From assembly GCA_037903355.1 (NCBI GenBank), contig JBAJFE010000062.1, forward strand, positions 1,963,459-2,027,458: a DNA stretch of 64,000 bases, read 5' to 3'. Of the stretch, positions 12,394-31,410 are shown one piece after another; position 1 is the first letter of the stretch; every line of letters begins with the position of its first letter. Origin of the DNA: Trichuris trichiura. Taxonomy: Eukaryota > Nematoda > Enoplea > Trichinellida > Trichuridae. The notes under the pieces were generated by a model that did no database searches, was not told the DNA's origin, and was given only the letters and a program-made list of their open reading frames with translations. The translations under genes and the position numbers were made by a program.

Positions 12394-14321
12394 TCATCGC
12401 AACTTTACACTGCGAACAACATATGGATTTATTCCCCTTGGCTCACCGCTGTATCTTTGCATTTCCTTCTTCACGTCCGGTCTCTTAATTAACGCAGAGA
12501 CGCGTTAAAGCGTAAAAGAACGAAAACAAGAAGCCTACTTTGCTGCGAAGCTTCTTCAAAGCCTTGCGATAGCGATTTCTGTGCTTTACTCTGGGATTTC
12601 GCTGCTCCTTTTTCCGTTTCGGCATTAAGCCTTTGTTCTTCTTCATCTGAAAGACTTATTAAAACGTCAGATAAACGCATACATGGAATGAAAACCGTCG
12701 ACCTCGTATGTAATCGACCGCTTGCCGAGTTCAGTAGTCTCCGTGAAGTCGTCATCGTCTTGTTCTTGGGATTCCTCCGAAGAATCCCTTCCATCTACAC
12801 TGCGTTCCGACGTTGGCCGAAGGTTCGCCATCGAAAAGTGAAGAGAGCTAGACCATGGTTCCGGTAAGCGTTTGCTAGCTTTCACTGCTTCTATAAAACA
12901 TTTAATATCCTTTTCAAAACTTGGCCACTTGTTAAAAGCGTTGTCCAGAACCTAGAAAGTATACATCGCTATCAAGTCTGCTCGTAATTACATGCGGCAA
13001 ACCTCTTTCCATTGAGCTATTCTGTCAATTACCGGGTGACCTTGCATGTCACGTTGTTTGGCTTTCATTAAAATGTAGAAACCAAGATTTAACAAATAGC
13101 TAAACAATATTCATAATTTCAAAGCACTCTTTAAGGTAGCACATACCTTCCAATGATTTCAAAAATCCCTCTTGCAAGTTCGAATATAGCCTGTTTATCA
13201 GCTCTTTTTTCCACCAGCTGGTAGAACTGTACATAGTGTTCCATTATACCTGCCTGGAAGGAGAGATGTTCCAAAAAAGGAAAAAATATTAGACGTGGGA
13301 ACTTTTTCTTTATATTCTTCAATATATTTGACCAACTCAGGGGAACGCTGTTCAAGAATTCGGAATTTCTGCTCGGAAGACATTGCAGACAGGTCCAACG
13401 GTACATGGAAAACAGCATCTTCCTTCAAACTGCTTTCTGCCTTCTTTTCCTTCCGCGTATCTTCCCACTAAAGCCTGACACATAAGAATGATTGCAACTT
13501 TATAAAAACGACATGCCATTTGCAAGGTTGGAAATTCGTCGTGTACGCCGGATATCCATTCATTTAAACTTCGCTGTAGACTTATTGCCTCTTTCTCTTC
13601 AAGCTCTGCCGGCTCCTCATCGGAACTTCCAAACCCTGTAGGGGGAGAGCATTATTAAAATAAATTAAAACTAGCTTTTCACCTGCATGCTCATCGCCAG
13701 CATAGTCAGCATTGTAAAAAGCAGATCGCTTTTGGCCCCAAGCATTAGCATCAGGTAGACCTACGGACAAAAAGATTATCAAACAATATTTAATTAAAAC
13801 ATCTACCATCGTCTTCAGAGTCATCAATGTCTGAGCCAAGCGCAGCGTCACTGGAACCCTCTTCGCTGTCAGGGCGGTCCTTATCCTCGTCACTAGAGTG
13901 ATCAACTTCAACCCCCTCGGAATTTTCATCGTCTTCGGAGCTGGAATTCTGTACGTCGTCATCGTTTTCCGATGTTTCATCCACCGGTTCCCCTTCGTCG
14001 GAAGACAACCGTATCGGCAACACCTACTGGACTTTGCAGCAAGAAAACACAAAGTAAATCATCTTACCTCTTCCTCACTTTCGGACGACTCTTCAGCGTC
14101 GTAGATTTTCAAATCTACCTAAACGGTCTTTTCTAAGAATTACGTCAAAATGGACGTTCCGACGGAACCTCATTTCGATCGTGGTTGTACTTGTCAACTT
14201 CATCGTTTATCCAGGACAAATCGTCGCTGTCCATTCCCTGCTCATCGGCAGCGGCTGCATTGCGAGTTCGTGCAGCCCGACGGCGTGAATAGTTGATAGC
14301 TTTTTTGCTCTTTTTCCTCAT
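12394..14321 (-). CDS. UTP3: Small-subunit processome protein UTP3/SAS10
   Basis: Nucleolar component of the U3 snoRNP small-subunit processome (18S rRNA maturation). Eleven exons: 14321-14169, 14118-14068, 14023-13807, 13760-13683, 13635-13499, 13467-13303, 13253-13147, 13099-13003, 12951-12703, 12646-12539, 12483-12394. The order of features is that of the family: basic start (MRKKSKKAINYSRRRAARTR), long acidic stretch, WGQKRSAFYNADYAGDE, the Sas10/Utp3/C1D-type helical region with FYILMKAKQRDMQGHPVIDR, and the C-terminal Sas10 domain (NKGLMPKRKKEQRNPRVKHR ... INPYVVRSVKLR-stop). Nothing essential appears missing. It is divergent from the V-ATPase A gene, with about 850 bp between the two starts. 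Exon 6 is placed at TGG 13467 because only that acceptor keeps the frame. Confidence 0.93.
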
Positions 14322-15172
14322 GGCAAGAACTTGCAGCTACTAGATGAAAAAATACGGACAAGGCAAAGTTTATAACTACAATTTCGAAATTTATCTCCAG
14401 AACAATCACTGGTACAGTAATTTGATTTTCAAGTACATTGACAAGATGAATTGCTCATCGTCAGCAGGATTATAAAGGGAGTAGCGCTTGTTTTATTATT
14501 GTTAGTTAGTTTTGATCAAATTTTGCTAAATGTTAACGTAATTTTAGCAGTTGGATATCCTTTTTTTAACACGAAATTTGTTATTATCTACTTTGAATAA
14601 GTAAAAATGTAACGGGCTGCGCAAGTAGTTGTAGCTGCGGGAATGTAGTTTATTACCACGACTTCCGAAGGTTAACTTTGGGTTGAAACAGTTATTGGTG
14701 CCTGAAAATCCCTAGCCGGGTGTTTGCAATCCACGTACATTGACCCTGTTTGCTTCGTTATCTCGTTTGTAGTTTTAAGTGAAGTGCAAGTATTTTTCAT
14801 CCCCGCTTGTAAGATATTTATTTTCGTTTTTTGGCCGCCGAAATGCGGCTGTTCCGACGGCTGGCAACGATGCAAGTTGCGCGCGCTTTCGGCAGTCAAT
14901 TTTGACTTCGTGCAGACTAAGCTTCGGCGGATGAGAATTGCAGCTTTAAGCATGCCCATTTCCGGCTTTTAACTGATGAAAGCTTGACCTATTTTCGTTT
15001 GTCGACAAACTTGTTCTGTACTAGTTGCATTTCCATTGAGCCTCGATGTTATTGCCCCGCATTGTTCCACTACGGTGGAATATTCTTTTCAGCCATTGCC
15101 GATCACGTTTTCTTAGTCTTTCCTGTTGTCCTCACTATTTGTGCTTTTTTTCAGCTCACAATTCCTGCAAAA
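14322..15172. promoter_or_regulatory. Divergent intergenic region between UTP3 and V-ATPase A
   Basis: Holds the upstream regions of both genes. A strong pyrimidine tract and AG at 15144-15154 (TTTTTTTTCAG) lies 18 nt before the V-ATPase ATG. It is either the end of a 5'-UTR intron or a trans-splice acceptor. No defined transcription-factor site can be named. Confidence 0.5.
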
Positions 15173-22202
<7,030 letters not shown>

Positions 22203-23132
22203 TCCACTTCGGAGCTCAATGGTCTCTTCAATTGGTCCCATAAATCAATGCATGGAGAGGTCAGTATCGTCCAAGCATCGTCAGAGTCAAGTTCCCTCCA
22301 AAATGATCAACTTGTTTTCCCTTGCAATTCCTTTCATCATCATTTCCTCCCCGTCTCGATGATTCGTGTTCATCACGTCCGCGTCGTATTTGTTCGTATG
22401 GAAACGTGTCGACACCCAGTTGGTTGATTGTACTTGTACACAGGTGATTTCTTGTCACATTCGAATGTGCAATAATGCCTTCTGCGTTTCTATTAAGCGT
22501 AAAGGCATAGAAAAGCGATCGTTTTCGATTAGGACATCCGCGTGAAAAGGATGAAAATTGTTTGTCTGATTCTGCCCTACTGCCTTGTCGAATTTATAAG
22601 TAATACAGAAATGTGAGCGTCTTTATAGCGATTGCAATTTTAACTTTCAAAATACTTTTACGATTTCAACCGTTGCAACCCATAAGTAATAGGTGATCGC
22701 TTATTTTTAATCCTTTTTAAAGTTACTGTTTTTCATGTAAACTACCGTATGCCAGCTCAAAAATGTTCTCAACATTCAAGCCACAGCAACCAAACATTTA
22801 ATCTTCAAAATCGTTAAGCTCTTTAAAAATCATTTGGTCATCTCAGTAGCCATACGGCAAGCGAATAACAGCGGTAGTTATCGACCGCCAGAAAAATCCA
22901 ATAGTGAATGTATGCGTATAAAAAGCTAGAAAATTTACAGTGAGTACTGCCTACTTTCTGCCTGACCGAATGTCTCTAGTTTTCCCGTTAATTACAGCAT
23001 AACCAAGGATGGTGTTATTGCTGGTGAATAGCCCTGCACGCTTAAATGCTGCAAGCACAGCTTTTACGGTCTTAGCACTGTCGATGAACTAAACAGAACT
23101 TTTGTAGCTCATCGTCAGTGAAATGCAGGTTC
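22203..23132. other. Intergenic region after V-ATPase A
   Basis: 3'-flanking AT-rich DNA with no exon-like frame or repeat recognised. Confidence 0.5.
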
Positions 23133-23140
23133 CTTTATAG

Positions 23141-25645
23141 CAGGAGTGGGAAACGTCCGGCCCGCGAGACCATTTTTCGCCCACGCGTTGGGGCAACCGC
23201 GCATGGATGCGAGATTCAGTGAAATGTGATTGTGGGATGTCATTTTTCATAATGCAATAAACGTATTGTATGCGAATCCTAGTAATAACATAAATCTTGC
23301 GTAACAAGCTGGGAGCATCAGGCTGGCTAGGAAGACTGCGTTGCTGACAGCTCTCTGTCCACTAACCGACATTATTAGTCCTCGGGGACAAGCAGTAGGC
23401 GCCATTACAGTGTGTGCGCGCGTATAGTAGCGAAGAGCATTCCTTTGTTAGAGATGACGACTGTCCAGCTTGGTAGACCACTTCTGCTTTCTTTTGCTCT
23501 CAGCAGTCACTGGCATCGTTCTCGCCTTCTCTTGCTATTGTTCTCATCGGTTTCTGTGAGCTGCCTGTCCTTTACGTCTTCGAAGTACAAAAAGGTTATT
23601 TCCTTTTTTGTAGTTGTGATTATGTTCTTGACAACTGGGTTGCAGGATAGTCCCAAAGGTCTGCCTTTTGCTATGAGTTGCCCATAAAGTTATACTGAAA
23701 CCTGAAGTTTCGTGCAGCTTATCGCAAGCTAGTGTTCGCGCTCAGCCAACGCTATAAATGGCCAGTTCAAAGAAAAGAAAAGTTGACACGGAGTGTCGAA
23801 TTTTCCAAACGAAATGGACGAATGACCATTTTTTCGTGGAGCTTAAGGGCAAGCCCGTTTGCCTTGTTTGTGGCGACTCAATAGCTGCTATGAAAAAAGC
23901 TAGTCTGGAACGGCATTGCAGCACAAAACATGGAAAATTGATGGAATTGAAAGGCCAAAAGCGTCTGGATAGAATCAGGGCGCTTCAACGGAATTTGGAG
24001 TCGCAACAAGCCGCTTTCACCAGGCCACACTGCGACGCGTACAGCGTTCTTCAAACGAGTTACGTAGTGAGCGAAATGATGGCAAAGATGTTGAAGCCCC
24101 ATGCAGAGGGTGAATTTGTGAAAGAGTGCATGGTGGCAGCTGCGAAGTTACTGGCACCAGCCAGTGAAAAACTATTCGAAAGTGTTAGCTTATCTCGAAG
24201 AACCGTTTCAGACCGGATCACTGACTTGGCAGACGACATTGAAAAAACGTTGAAGCGTACTGCAGGTAACTTTGAATTTTTTTCCCTGGCTTGTGACCAG
24301 ACTACGGACATAACAAATACCGCTCAACTGGCCATTTTCCTTCGCGGAATAACTGCAGAGTTTGAGACTCGAGAAGAACTGTTATCACCGGAAGCCATGC
24401 ATAGCACTACAAGGGGTGAGGACATATTTGAGAAACTCATTTTATCAATGGAACGATTCAGGTTAAAGTTTGAAAAATTAAGTGGTCTGACTACGGACAG
24501 CGCTCCAGCTATGGTTGGCTTGCAAAAAGGCCTAGTTGCATTTGTTAAAAAGGAAATGAATAATCTCGGTCTTGATCCGAACGATTTGATAGTATGCCAT
24601 TGTATCATACATCAACAGAGTCTGTGCGCACGGTCGCTGCGTTTCAACAATGTGATGTCAATAGTCGTGTCGTGCGTAAACTGTATCAAGAGCAAAGGGC
24701 TTAATAACTGCCTGTTTAAAGATTTTTTGAATGAACTTTTCTCCGAATATGGTGACCTCGTTTATCATTGTGAAGTTCGCTGGCTGAGTCGCGAGAATAT
24801 GCTAATGAGGTTTCACCAACTGCGCGATGAAGTTAAGTAGTTCATGGAGGCCAAAAGCAAACCTATCAGAGAACTAAGTGACAGAAAGTGGCTATGTGAC
24901 CTGTCTTTCATGGTAGATATTGTCAAGTACCTGTCGGAACTGAATATCAAGCTGCAGGGTCCGAACCAGCTTCTCAGCTCACTCGTATCAAACGTAAAAG
25001 CATTTGAAGCTAAATTAAGGCTGTGGAAACAGCAACTTGAAAAGGGCAACATGGTACATTTCCCTACACTCCAGGGACAGCAGCCTTCTACGACATTAGA
25101 GTATGCCGGTGAATGTGCCAAACTACTTGAGGCGTTTGGCGAAAGATTCAACGATGTGAAAAGTTGACAGATGCAGCTGAACATCTTCGCCATTCCATTC
25201 AATGTAATACCAGTTGATGTACCCAATGAACTGCAGCACGAGATCATTCAGTTGCAAAGCGATGATGAGCTCAAAGCTAACTACAACAACTTCCCGCTGC
25301 TTGAGTTCCATAAGCGGTACATAAGCAACGATGAATTTCCCGTTTTGAGGAGACATGCTTTGAAATACGCGTCCGTGTTCGGAACAACCTACTGCTGCGA
25401 GCAGTTCTTTTCAAAACTTACCATCGCGAAGAGCCGTCTGCGCACGAGACTCACGGACACAAATCTGGTGAACCAGCTGCGAGTAGCAACGTCATCAGAA
25501 GGAGCTAACATCGCACGCCTCACCAGAGAAAAGCAGTTCCAAGCATCCCATTAGGGGTGACTTCATAAATATACGTGCAAATAAAGCAGGCTGTTTTTCA
25601 TTTTTTCTATCCGGCCCGCGGCACGAAAAACGTTCCCCACCCCTG
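23141..25645 (+). mobile_element. hAT-superfamily DNA transposon
   Basis: 2505-bp element with imperfect terminal inverted repeats (left CAGGAGTGGGAAACGT, right end the complement of CAGGGGTGGGGAACGT) and a perfect 8-bp target duplication CTTTATAG at 23133-23140 and 25646-25653. TIR sequence, 8-bp duplication and transposase all indicate the hAT superfamily (Charlie/ZBED-like branch). The conserved duplication and near-complete ORF imply a fairly recent insertion. Confidence 0.96.
23758..25554 (+). pseudogene. hAT transposase (ZBED/GTF2IRD2-like) with two in-frame stops
   Basis: A single frame of 599 codons interrupted by TAG at 24838-24840 and TGA at 25165-25167; the segments before, between and after are in the same frame. 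It begins with a BED-type zinc finger (CLVCGDSIAAMKKASLERHC, then TKH; residues about 35-60), continues with an RNase H-like core (LACDQTTDITNTAQLAIFLR, TTDSAPAMVG, and CEVRWLSRENML) and ends with the hAT dimerisation region (YASVFGTTYCCEQFFSKL). Only the two stops disable it. Similar proteins are known in animals as ZBED5-, SCAND3- or GTF2IRD2-like transposases. Confidence 0.93.
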
Positions 25646-25679
25646 CTTTATAGCAAGCATGGGCCTATTCTGCTCTGTT

Positions 25680-25795
25680 TCTCCTAGAGAACATACCGGC
25701 TGTCCTGTTTTGTGTTTATCTAAACCTGAGCCAAAATATATGTTTTATATTTAGGCTTATCTTAGATAAAGGCAGGACAGGATAGCCGGCAAATT
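25680..25795. repeat. Small palindromic MITE
   Basis: Left ACCGGCTGTCCTGTTTTGT and right AGGACAGGATAGCCGG are inverted versions of each other around a centre containing AAACCTGAGCC and TTAGGCTTATC. A related fold occurs at 58475-58610. It lies directly beside the hAT element. The target duplication is not clear. Confidence 0.5.
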
Positions 25796-25799
25796 TACA

Positions 25800-28150
25800 G
25801 TATGACGAAAGGGCGCATAATCGACAAAACCTATTTATGACGATTCCCGCCCGTACAGTGCTGCGAAGACTACACATACAGTTTATTGCGTTCTGTAATT
25901 ATCACGACAACCCCTTGTTTATCTGTTGGTAGAGCATTCGTTTAGTAGGTGCAGATACGCGCTCGTGACAAACGCGAGGAAGCCATGTAGAACAGTACAA
26001 CTTTTAAAGGTTATAAAACTGACGAAATCTTGAAAATTGGCAAGCTGCTGTTACTAATAGAAAGCGGCCGCAAGTAGTCATGCGCACAGCGTCTCAACAG
26101 AACTGATGAACGAAATTAAGTTATGTGTGAATAGCTCCCGCTTAATGTCACTTCACTAATGCGGCCACTGTGTAAAGCGTCACTGGAAGACGCTATGTCG
26201 AAGGCTGCTATCTTTTATTGTCAGAAAGTGACAGTACGGAATTTGTAACGAGCTTTTGTCATTGAAAACAACATTGAAAGACTGTTGCTATGGGGTAGCA
26301 GACGGTTGGATTCTGTTATAAAATAATGAACGTTGAAAAGCTCACGAAATAAACGTATAAGCAGAAAGATGAACAAAAGTTAGGGATGTGACCTCAACAT
26401 TTAACCCGTAAAAGCTTTTCGCACATTTGGAAATGCTTTTGAAAAACAAACTTTAGGCTGAGTGGATTAAAACCTAACAAAACATACTCCATTATATGAT
26501 TTTCAGGATATCAAGTCCATCCTCAGGTGAACAAACGACGCTATAGAGCAATTAGAGGTTCCGATAGAGGCATAGATTTTTTACAGTAAGTCAAGAAGTC
26601 GTTTGCACCCGCTACTGTCTACTGATTCTGTTTGTTTTTTCAAAACTAGACTTAGCCCAGACTTTGGATTCAGCTAAGCCTTAGAAATGAGCTTAGGCTT
26701 AGCATATCAGTTATTTACCTGCCTACTGCTTTAACCAAGCCTGGGTCTAAGCTTCAGGCTATTTCTCAGCCTAATCTTATGCTTAACCGTAAGCCTGTTG
26801 GAACGAAGAACAGCAGGGCGAACTGTATCAATGGACAATGCCAGACAAGAAAGTTCTTGAGTCTTTCCTGCTACCCGCCATTACCTTCCTGTTAGCATAA
26901 TTTACGCTGTTATCTTTTGCGACGTTTCCTATTATATACCCAACTGATTTAAAAAACAATACACAAGCCATTTAATTTCTTGTTCCCATTGGCATTCAAT
27001 TCATCTCTCTTTTCAACGTGAAACAAGAAACAGTAATTAAAGATAACTAAAGATTCTCCATTATTACTTGTACGTTCTTATTTTGAAAGTTTAAACTTAC
27101 AATATCCATCACAATTTCGACGTGCAGGTTCCATAGGCTGACCACACTATTAGGCCTTTGCGCTGATGCGCTTCAAGGCTCCTTCTTGGAAAAAAGCTTC
27201 TTAATGGGTCATTAAAATATTCGTTAAGCTACTTAAAAAAAGTGCGTAAGAAGTTATGCTAACGAGAACTTTCAAAACGTCTTTTAATCGGAATAGTCGC
27301 AGAGACGCCAAACGTTGTTTATTAAAAATTAAGACAGTAGCAAAGAGGCGCATAGTAACCAGGCAGAAAGATGGCTCGTTCGGAAAGATATCTGCGAGCC
27401 GGACGACTAAAACCGTTGGAAGGAACCGTAAGTTAATGGTGTACGCTACTCATCAAAAGCGTCTCCCGCTTTTCCTAAAATTCAAATACAGCTGAATTTC
27501 ACCAAATCGGTAGCTTCGCTTATGTAGACATCTTCCGCGAGCAACTAACGCGCGATTGTGACAATGGAAGAGAGCATCTTCGAATATTGGATGAGTGCGC
27601 ATGACCCTTCCCTTATTATAAATCACTAAAGCAATTCTGAGATACTGAAAACGATTGTAGTTAAGCAGAAAGAAGAAATTGATGATAAAGATGGTAGAGT
27701 GAACCTTTACTGACGGGTTAATTTAGTTCAAAAGCAGTTTTACACGATTTGAGAGAGCAGTTTTGTAACTGGACAAGAAATAGCGAACGTTTATATACTG
27801 TAGGAAAAAATAATAGGAGAAATATCAAAATATATGAACATGAGAGGAGTATCGGTTTGGCAACCATTAACACGGTCCAGTTAAAGGAGATAACGAGTTA
27901 ATATAAGCTTTTTCTATGTACAACTCGCGCGTACTTATATTTAGTTAGTGGTAACACTAGCCTTTTCCTAATAAGCTGACAACAGGACAAGGTCCGCCCC
28001 GAAAGCGACATACTTTATTAGGAGTAAAAATTTAAATTACATCTTTTTCTTTCAACAGGATGTCGCTGTTAATTTATATCATGAAATCAAAACGTCGTTA
28101 CAAAAGAAGATTTAAAGTATTGTGAGTTACGCTCAAGCATGGATGACTTA
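25800..28150. other. No supportable gene; repeat-like stretch at 26640-26810
   Basis: No exon-like frames. 26640-26810 contains several copies of the words TTAGGCTTA, AAGCCTGGGTCTAAGC and GCTTAACCGTAAGCC, probably a decayed relative of the MITE at 25680. 26508-26545 resembles a degenerate hammerhead core (CTGAGGA on the minus strand), but this is weak. Confidence 0.4.
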
Positions 28151-29207
28151 CAGTACTCAGCATAAAATTTGCAGGCTTCAGGTAGATTATTCGTGTTTTG
28201 CTAGGGGAAACCATTATCAGTCCAATTCGTCGCAGTCAATTGCAGTCACCGTAGTCTGCTTAATCTAAAAAAAACAAACCTGCTACGAGAAGATTAAAGG
28301 GTATCACCAACAGATCGATTCGGGTTGGCTCCAGGAAACGAGGACTCCCGTTTGGCCAAAGCGAGCTTGCCAGTAAGCTGTAACCTGAACTTTATGGTTT
28401 TAGCTTGCTTCTTTTTTAGGTGAGCATACTGCCTAAAACCAAATAACGCTAAACAAATAACGCAAAAAGCAAACCTGACGCATTACCTTGCCAAAACGTT
28501 TAGGGTGCACAGTAAAGCATTCCTATCGCCATTCGTACCGCAACAGCCGTTCATGATCTGTTCTTCTTCACTGATTTTGAGAAGTCTAGTAAACAACCAG
28601 CAACGACTTGACTGAGCTATAAGAATTCTAAGCGATTTGAACTAACCGTCTAAGCCTGTGATTTTCTTTCTTCGCCTCACGCATTTCAGCGTTCAGAGTA
28701 TCCCATTCTTTTTCTAAGCTCACTATGCTGCCAAGAGTCTTTTTGGTTGTCTTTAATCGCTCCCCGACGTCCTTGATTTTCTTTTCAAAACCTAGCAGCT
28801 GAAAAACACAGCCCCTTCAGCAAAAGGTAACTGCTCGCTAAACTGCCACTTCTTCGTTTTGTTCTGAGGTCTTTGATTGATAGCGTTCTCTGTTCTGAAG
28901 AACTGCATCAATCAGGCCAGCCTTTTCGGACTTGCCGCATTCCTGGAACAATGCCGCCAACAGTTAACAAGAAAATCAGGTATTCTTCTGCTACGTCGGA
29001 TCGTTGTGCTTTTTTCTTTTCAGCCGGCTGCTCCCCGTCCAGATAAATTCTATCAATTACTAACGCGCGATGGGTTCGATTGGAACATTTCGGACAAGAG
29101 CTCTTGAGCAATATTGCGCAATCACGATGCAATCCATGCCCACAGGGTAGAAGCGACAGGTCTCCCAAAACGCAGGGACCGCGGCAGACAGCGCATACGA
29201 GAAGCAT
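28150..29207 (-). CDS. RING-H2 / coiled-coil protein, TRAIP-like
   Basis: Likely E3 ubiquitin ligase. The first coding exon (from ATG 29207) has a RING-H2 finger close to the N terminus: CAVC, then LPCGHGLHRDC, then CPKC, followed by LVIDRIYLD. The TRAIP family has a comparable segment (KLFFDL-type) directly after its N-terminal RING. Further minus exons 28942-28850 and 28798-28647 encode charged coiled coil (KKIKDVGERLKTTKKTLGSI; EMREAKKENHRLRR), and a piece near 28390-28320 (LTGKLALAKRESSFPGANPN) may follow. This matches the RING then coiled-coil layout of TRAIP. The 3' end is not fixed. It could be another N-terminal-RING coiled-coil ligase. Confidence 0.6.
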
Positions 29208-29481
29208 TGCACAACTTTATAGAACGCAGTCGGTAAAGAATCAGGTCCACAATGAAGCTCAACTACCAGAAACCGAACCAAACACACTAACCGTACCACA
29301 TAAGTTGTGCGAAAGAAAATGCACGCAGGTTCAAGGCTACAGTGTTACTCTGTCTTGCGTCTGTTGCACGCATAAACAGAACGTTTTCTTTCGCTGGCAA
29401 GCATATAGGCTATTTCATTTATGTTTAAGCCTAAATTTACGGAACAGATTTTTATTTAGGCTTAGATGCGGCTAGAACAAG

Positions 29482-30060
29482 TTAACAAGCCGAATGGAAC
29501 CTGCATTTCTTGTTGTTTACGTCAGCACGACGACCGGCCACGTCACGGATAGTTTGCAAAAGATGTAATAACCTTGTGAACATTAAAATTGTTTTACCTA
29601 ATTGTTGGAGACACGCTGTGTACTCATCCAACGTAATAGAACGGAACGATGTAGAAATCTTCACTCGTCTTGCAAAACCTGACACGTAAGCAGCACACAC
29701 AGTCACACTTCCTCTTCATACTACAGTAAGCTAAACGATCATCAGGTTGCTGCGGAATTAGTTCCCAACACTAATAAATGTCATTTTCCTCCGTATTTTG
29801 CACATTGGCCTATTGCAAGAAAGTAATAAAATAAATGGTTTTTCAATTTTCGTTTCCAAATTATACGAAAGCATGTCATTCCATATTGCTTTCGAATGGG
29901 CTGACAGCAAAGCAAGGTTTCGTGGGAGGCGGATAGCTGCAGCAGACACCGATGCAATTAAGCTTTCAAGGGCAGAACGTACATCTTTAAATCAAAAATT
30001 AAAACGTCTCTTCACATTACGCTTTTGCTGTCCTCTGCCATACGGTACCCTATACCTCAA
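29482..30060 (-). CDS. Possible small multi-exon gene (unidentified)
   Basis: Minus-strand pieces read MAEDSKS (near 30045) followed by a good donor, a helical piece ALESLIASVSAAAIRLPRNL to about 29770, and a terminal piece beginning after CAG/AG near 29670 (SITLDEYTACLQQLGKTILM) ending TAA at 29482. They look coding and mostly helical. Splice phases between the first two pieces do not fit perfectly. No family recognised. Confidence 0.3.
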
Positions 30061-30190
30061 TCGACTTAGTTATTTTTCGCGTAAGCAGTAAGCAACTTGA
30101 CCTGGGTAGACCTTCCCGCCTAATAAAAATAATACAATGATTGTTTGGTTTTTTTCGCGTTTTCTCTTATAACCGAGTTTGAATTAAGAA

Positions 30191-30204
30191 CGGAGCTTTC
30201 TTTG
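30191..30204 (+). repeat. Left target-site duplication of PLE-2
   Basis: CGGAGCTTTCTTTG; the partner is 31721-31734. The base before each copy is also A, so 15 bp is possible. Confidence 0.85.
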
Positions 30205-30368
30205 AAAACGTGGTGTCTTGGTACGGGACCATATATTTTCATAATGAAAAAACTTTATTACGGATCGGTTCCCGTTTATGTATATAAAAGTGACTCCGGA
30301 GCTTTTGGGTCATTCGAGACCCGTCATCAGCGGTCTAAAGTTGTAAATATGATTTTGGCAGCGAATGC

Positions 30369-31078
30369 AGTCCCGAATATTTCCAGCCAGAAATTAACTA
30401 CATTAGAAAAATCTTCTACAAAAACGGTTATCCTAAATCCTTTTTCAACCAAGTGTTCAACCACAAGCTTTGCACACGCGAGTCTCCAAAGCAAAACACT
30501 CCGCACGACACTTGTCTGGTTATTCTTTACGTGGCAGATTTAGGCGAAAAGATTGTCCAATTAGGAAAAAAATTAGGCTTCAGAGTCTTTTTCAAAAGTT
30601 CGCCCAACCTCAGGGCAATTCTTCGCACAGACAAAACTAAATTCCCCGAAAACAAAAAGACAGAATTAATATACGCGGTTGAATGTTCTTGCTCAGGGAT
30701 TTATATTGGTGAAACCGGAAACACCATGGAGCATAGATTCAACGAACACATAAAAAACTCACAAGTTACAATAACGCGAAAGCCATACTTAACAATGGTA
30801 CCAATCTAACCACACAGCGAGGCAGACCAATCGTGGACCCAAAAATTACAATGGAAAAAGCCAAACAGGCCTCTGCTGTAGTGGAACACGCGACACAATG
30901 CACCCAACCACTCCACCCAAAAGTTCTATGTTACGAAAACAATTTACGATTGAGAAGAATTAAAGAAGCACCATATATTAGACATAATACAACTTACAAC
31001 CGCGATCAAGGAGTGGACATACGCGAGATTTGGACAAATATTGTGACGCGGTATAATTGTTGCTCACTCAACGGATGA
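30369..31078 (+). pseudogene. PLE C-terminal fragment with GIY-YIG domain, frameshifted
   Basis: Starts abruptly at the equivalent of SPEYLQPEFNYIRKIF in PLE-1, so the reverse-transcriptase domain is missing. It keeps LVILYVADLGEKIVQLGKKL and the GIY-YIG core LIYAVECSCSGIYIGETGNT. One base is lost from an A-run near 30750, after FNEHIK; the second part continues in another frame to the stop at 31078. The join between 5' truncation and inverted pLTR is typical of PLE insertion products. Confidence 0.9.
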
Positions 31079-31212
31079 AATACAAAAACCGGGAAAGAAG
31101 AGAAAACAAATAATTAGAACAAATAGAAATGGATAAAATTGAAATATATATGAAACAAAGAAAGAAAAAGAAAAAAGGAAGAAAGAAAGAAAAAGAAAAA
31201 TGAATGCAATAT

Positions 31213-31410
31213 AGTGTCTTCGTACGGGACCAAATAATTTCATTTTTTGGCTTCTTTTTGTACGGATTTTCTATGTCCCGTTGAAAAACGTTTATTAATA
31301 AACTGTCCGTAGCTTTCGGGTTAAGTTCAGACCCGAAAGCTACGGACAGTTTATTAATAAAAGTTTTCAACGGGACATAGAAAATCCGTAAAAAAAGAAG
31401 CCAAAAAATG
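31213..31410. mobile_element. Nested non-autonomous fold-back PLE derivative
   Basis: 198-bp element flanked by a 15-bp direct repeat (AAATGAATGCAATAT at 31198-31212 and 31411-31425). It starts AGTGTCTTCGTACGGGACC like PLE-2, then forms a near-perfect palindrome (arms about 31241-31321 and 31330-31410) carrying AGCTTTCGGG and its complement. It has no coding capacity. It lies inside PLE-2, downstream of its ORF, so it inserted later. Confidence 0.8.

Noticed and set aside
27256..27495. Basic 79-codon frame
   Set aside because: No splice context or family; composition compatible with chance.
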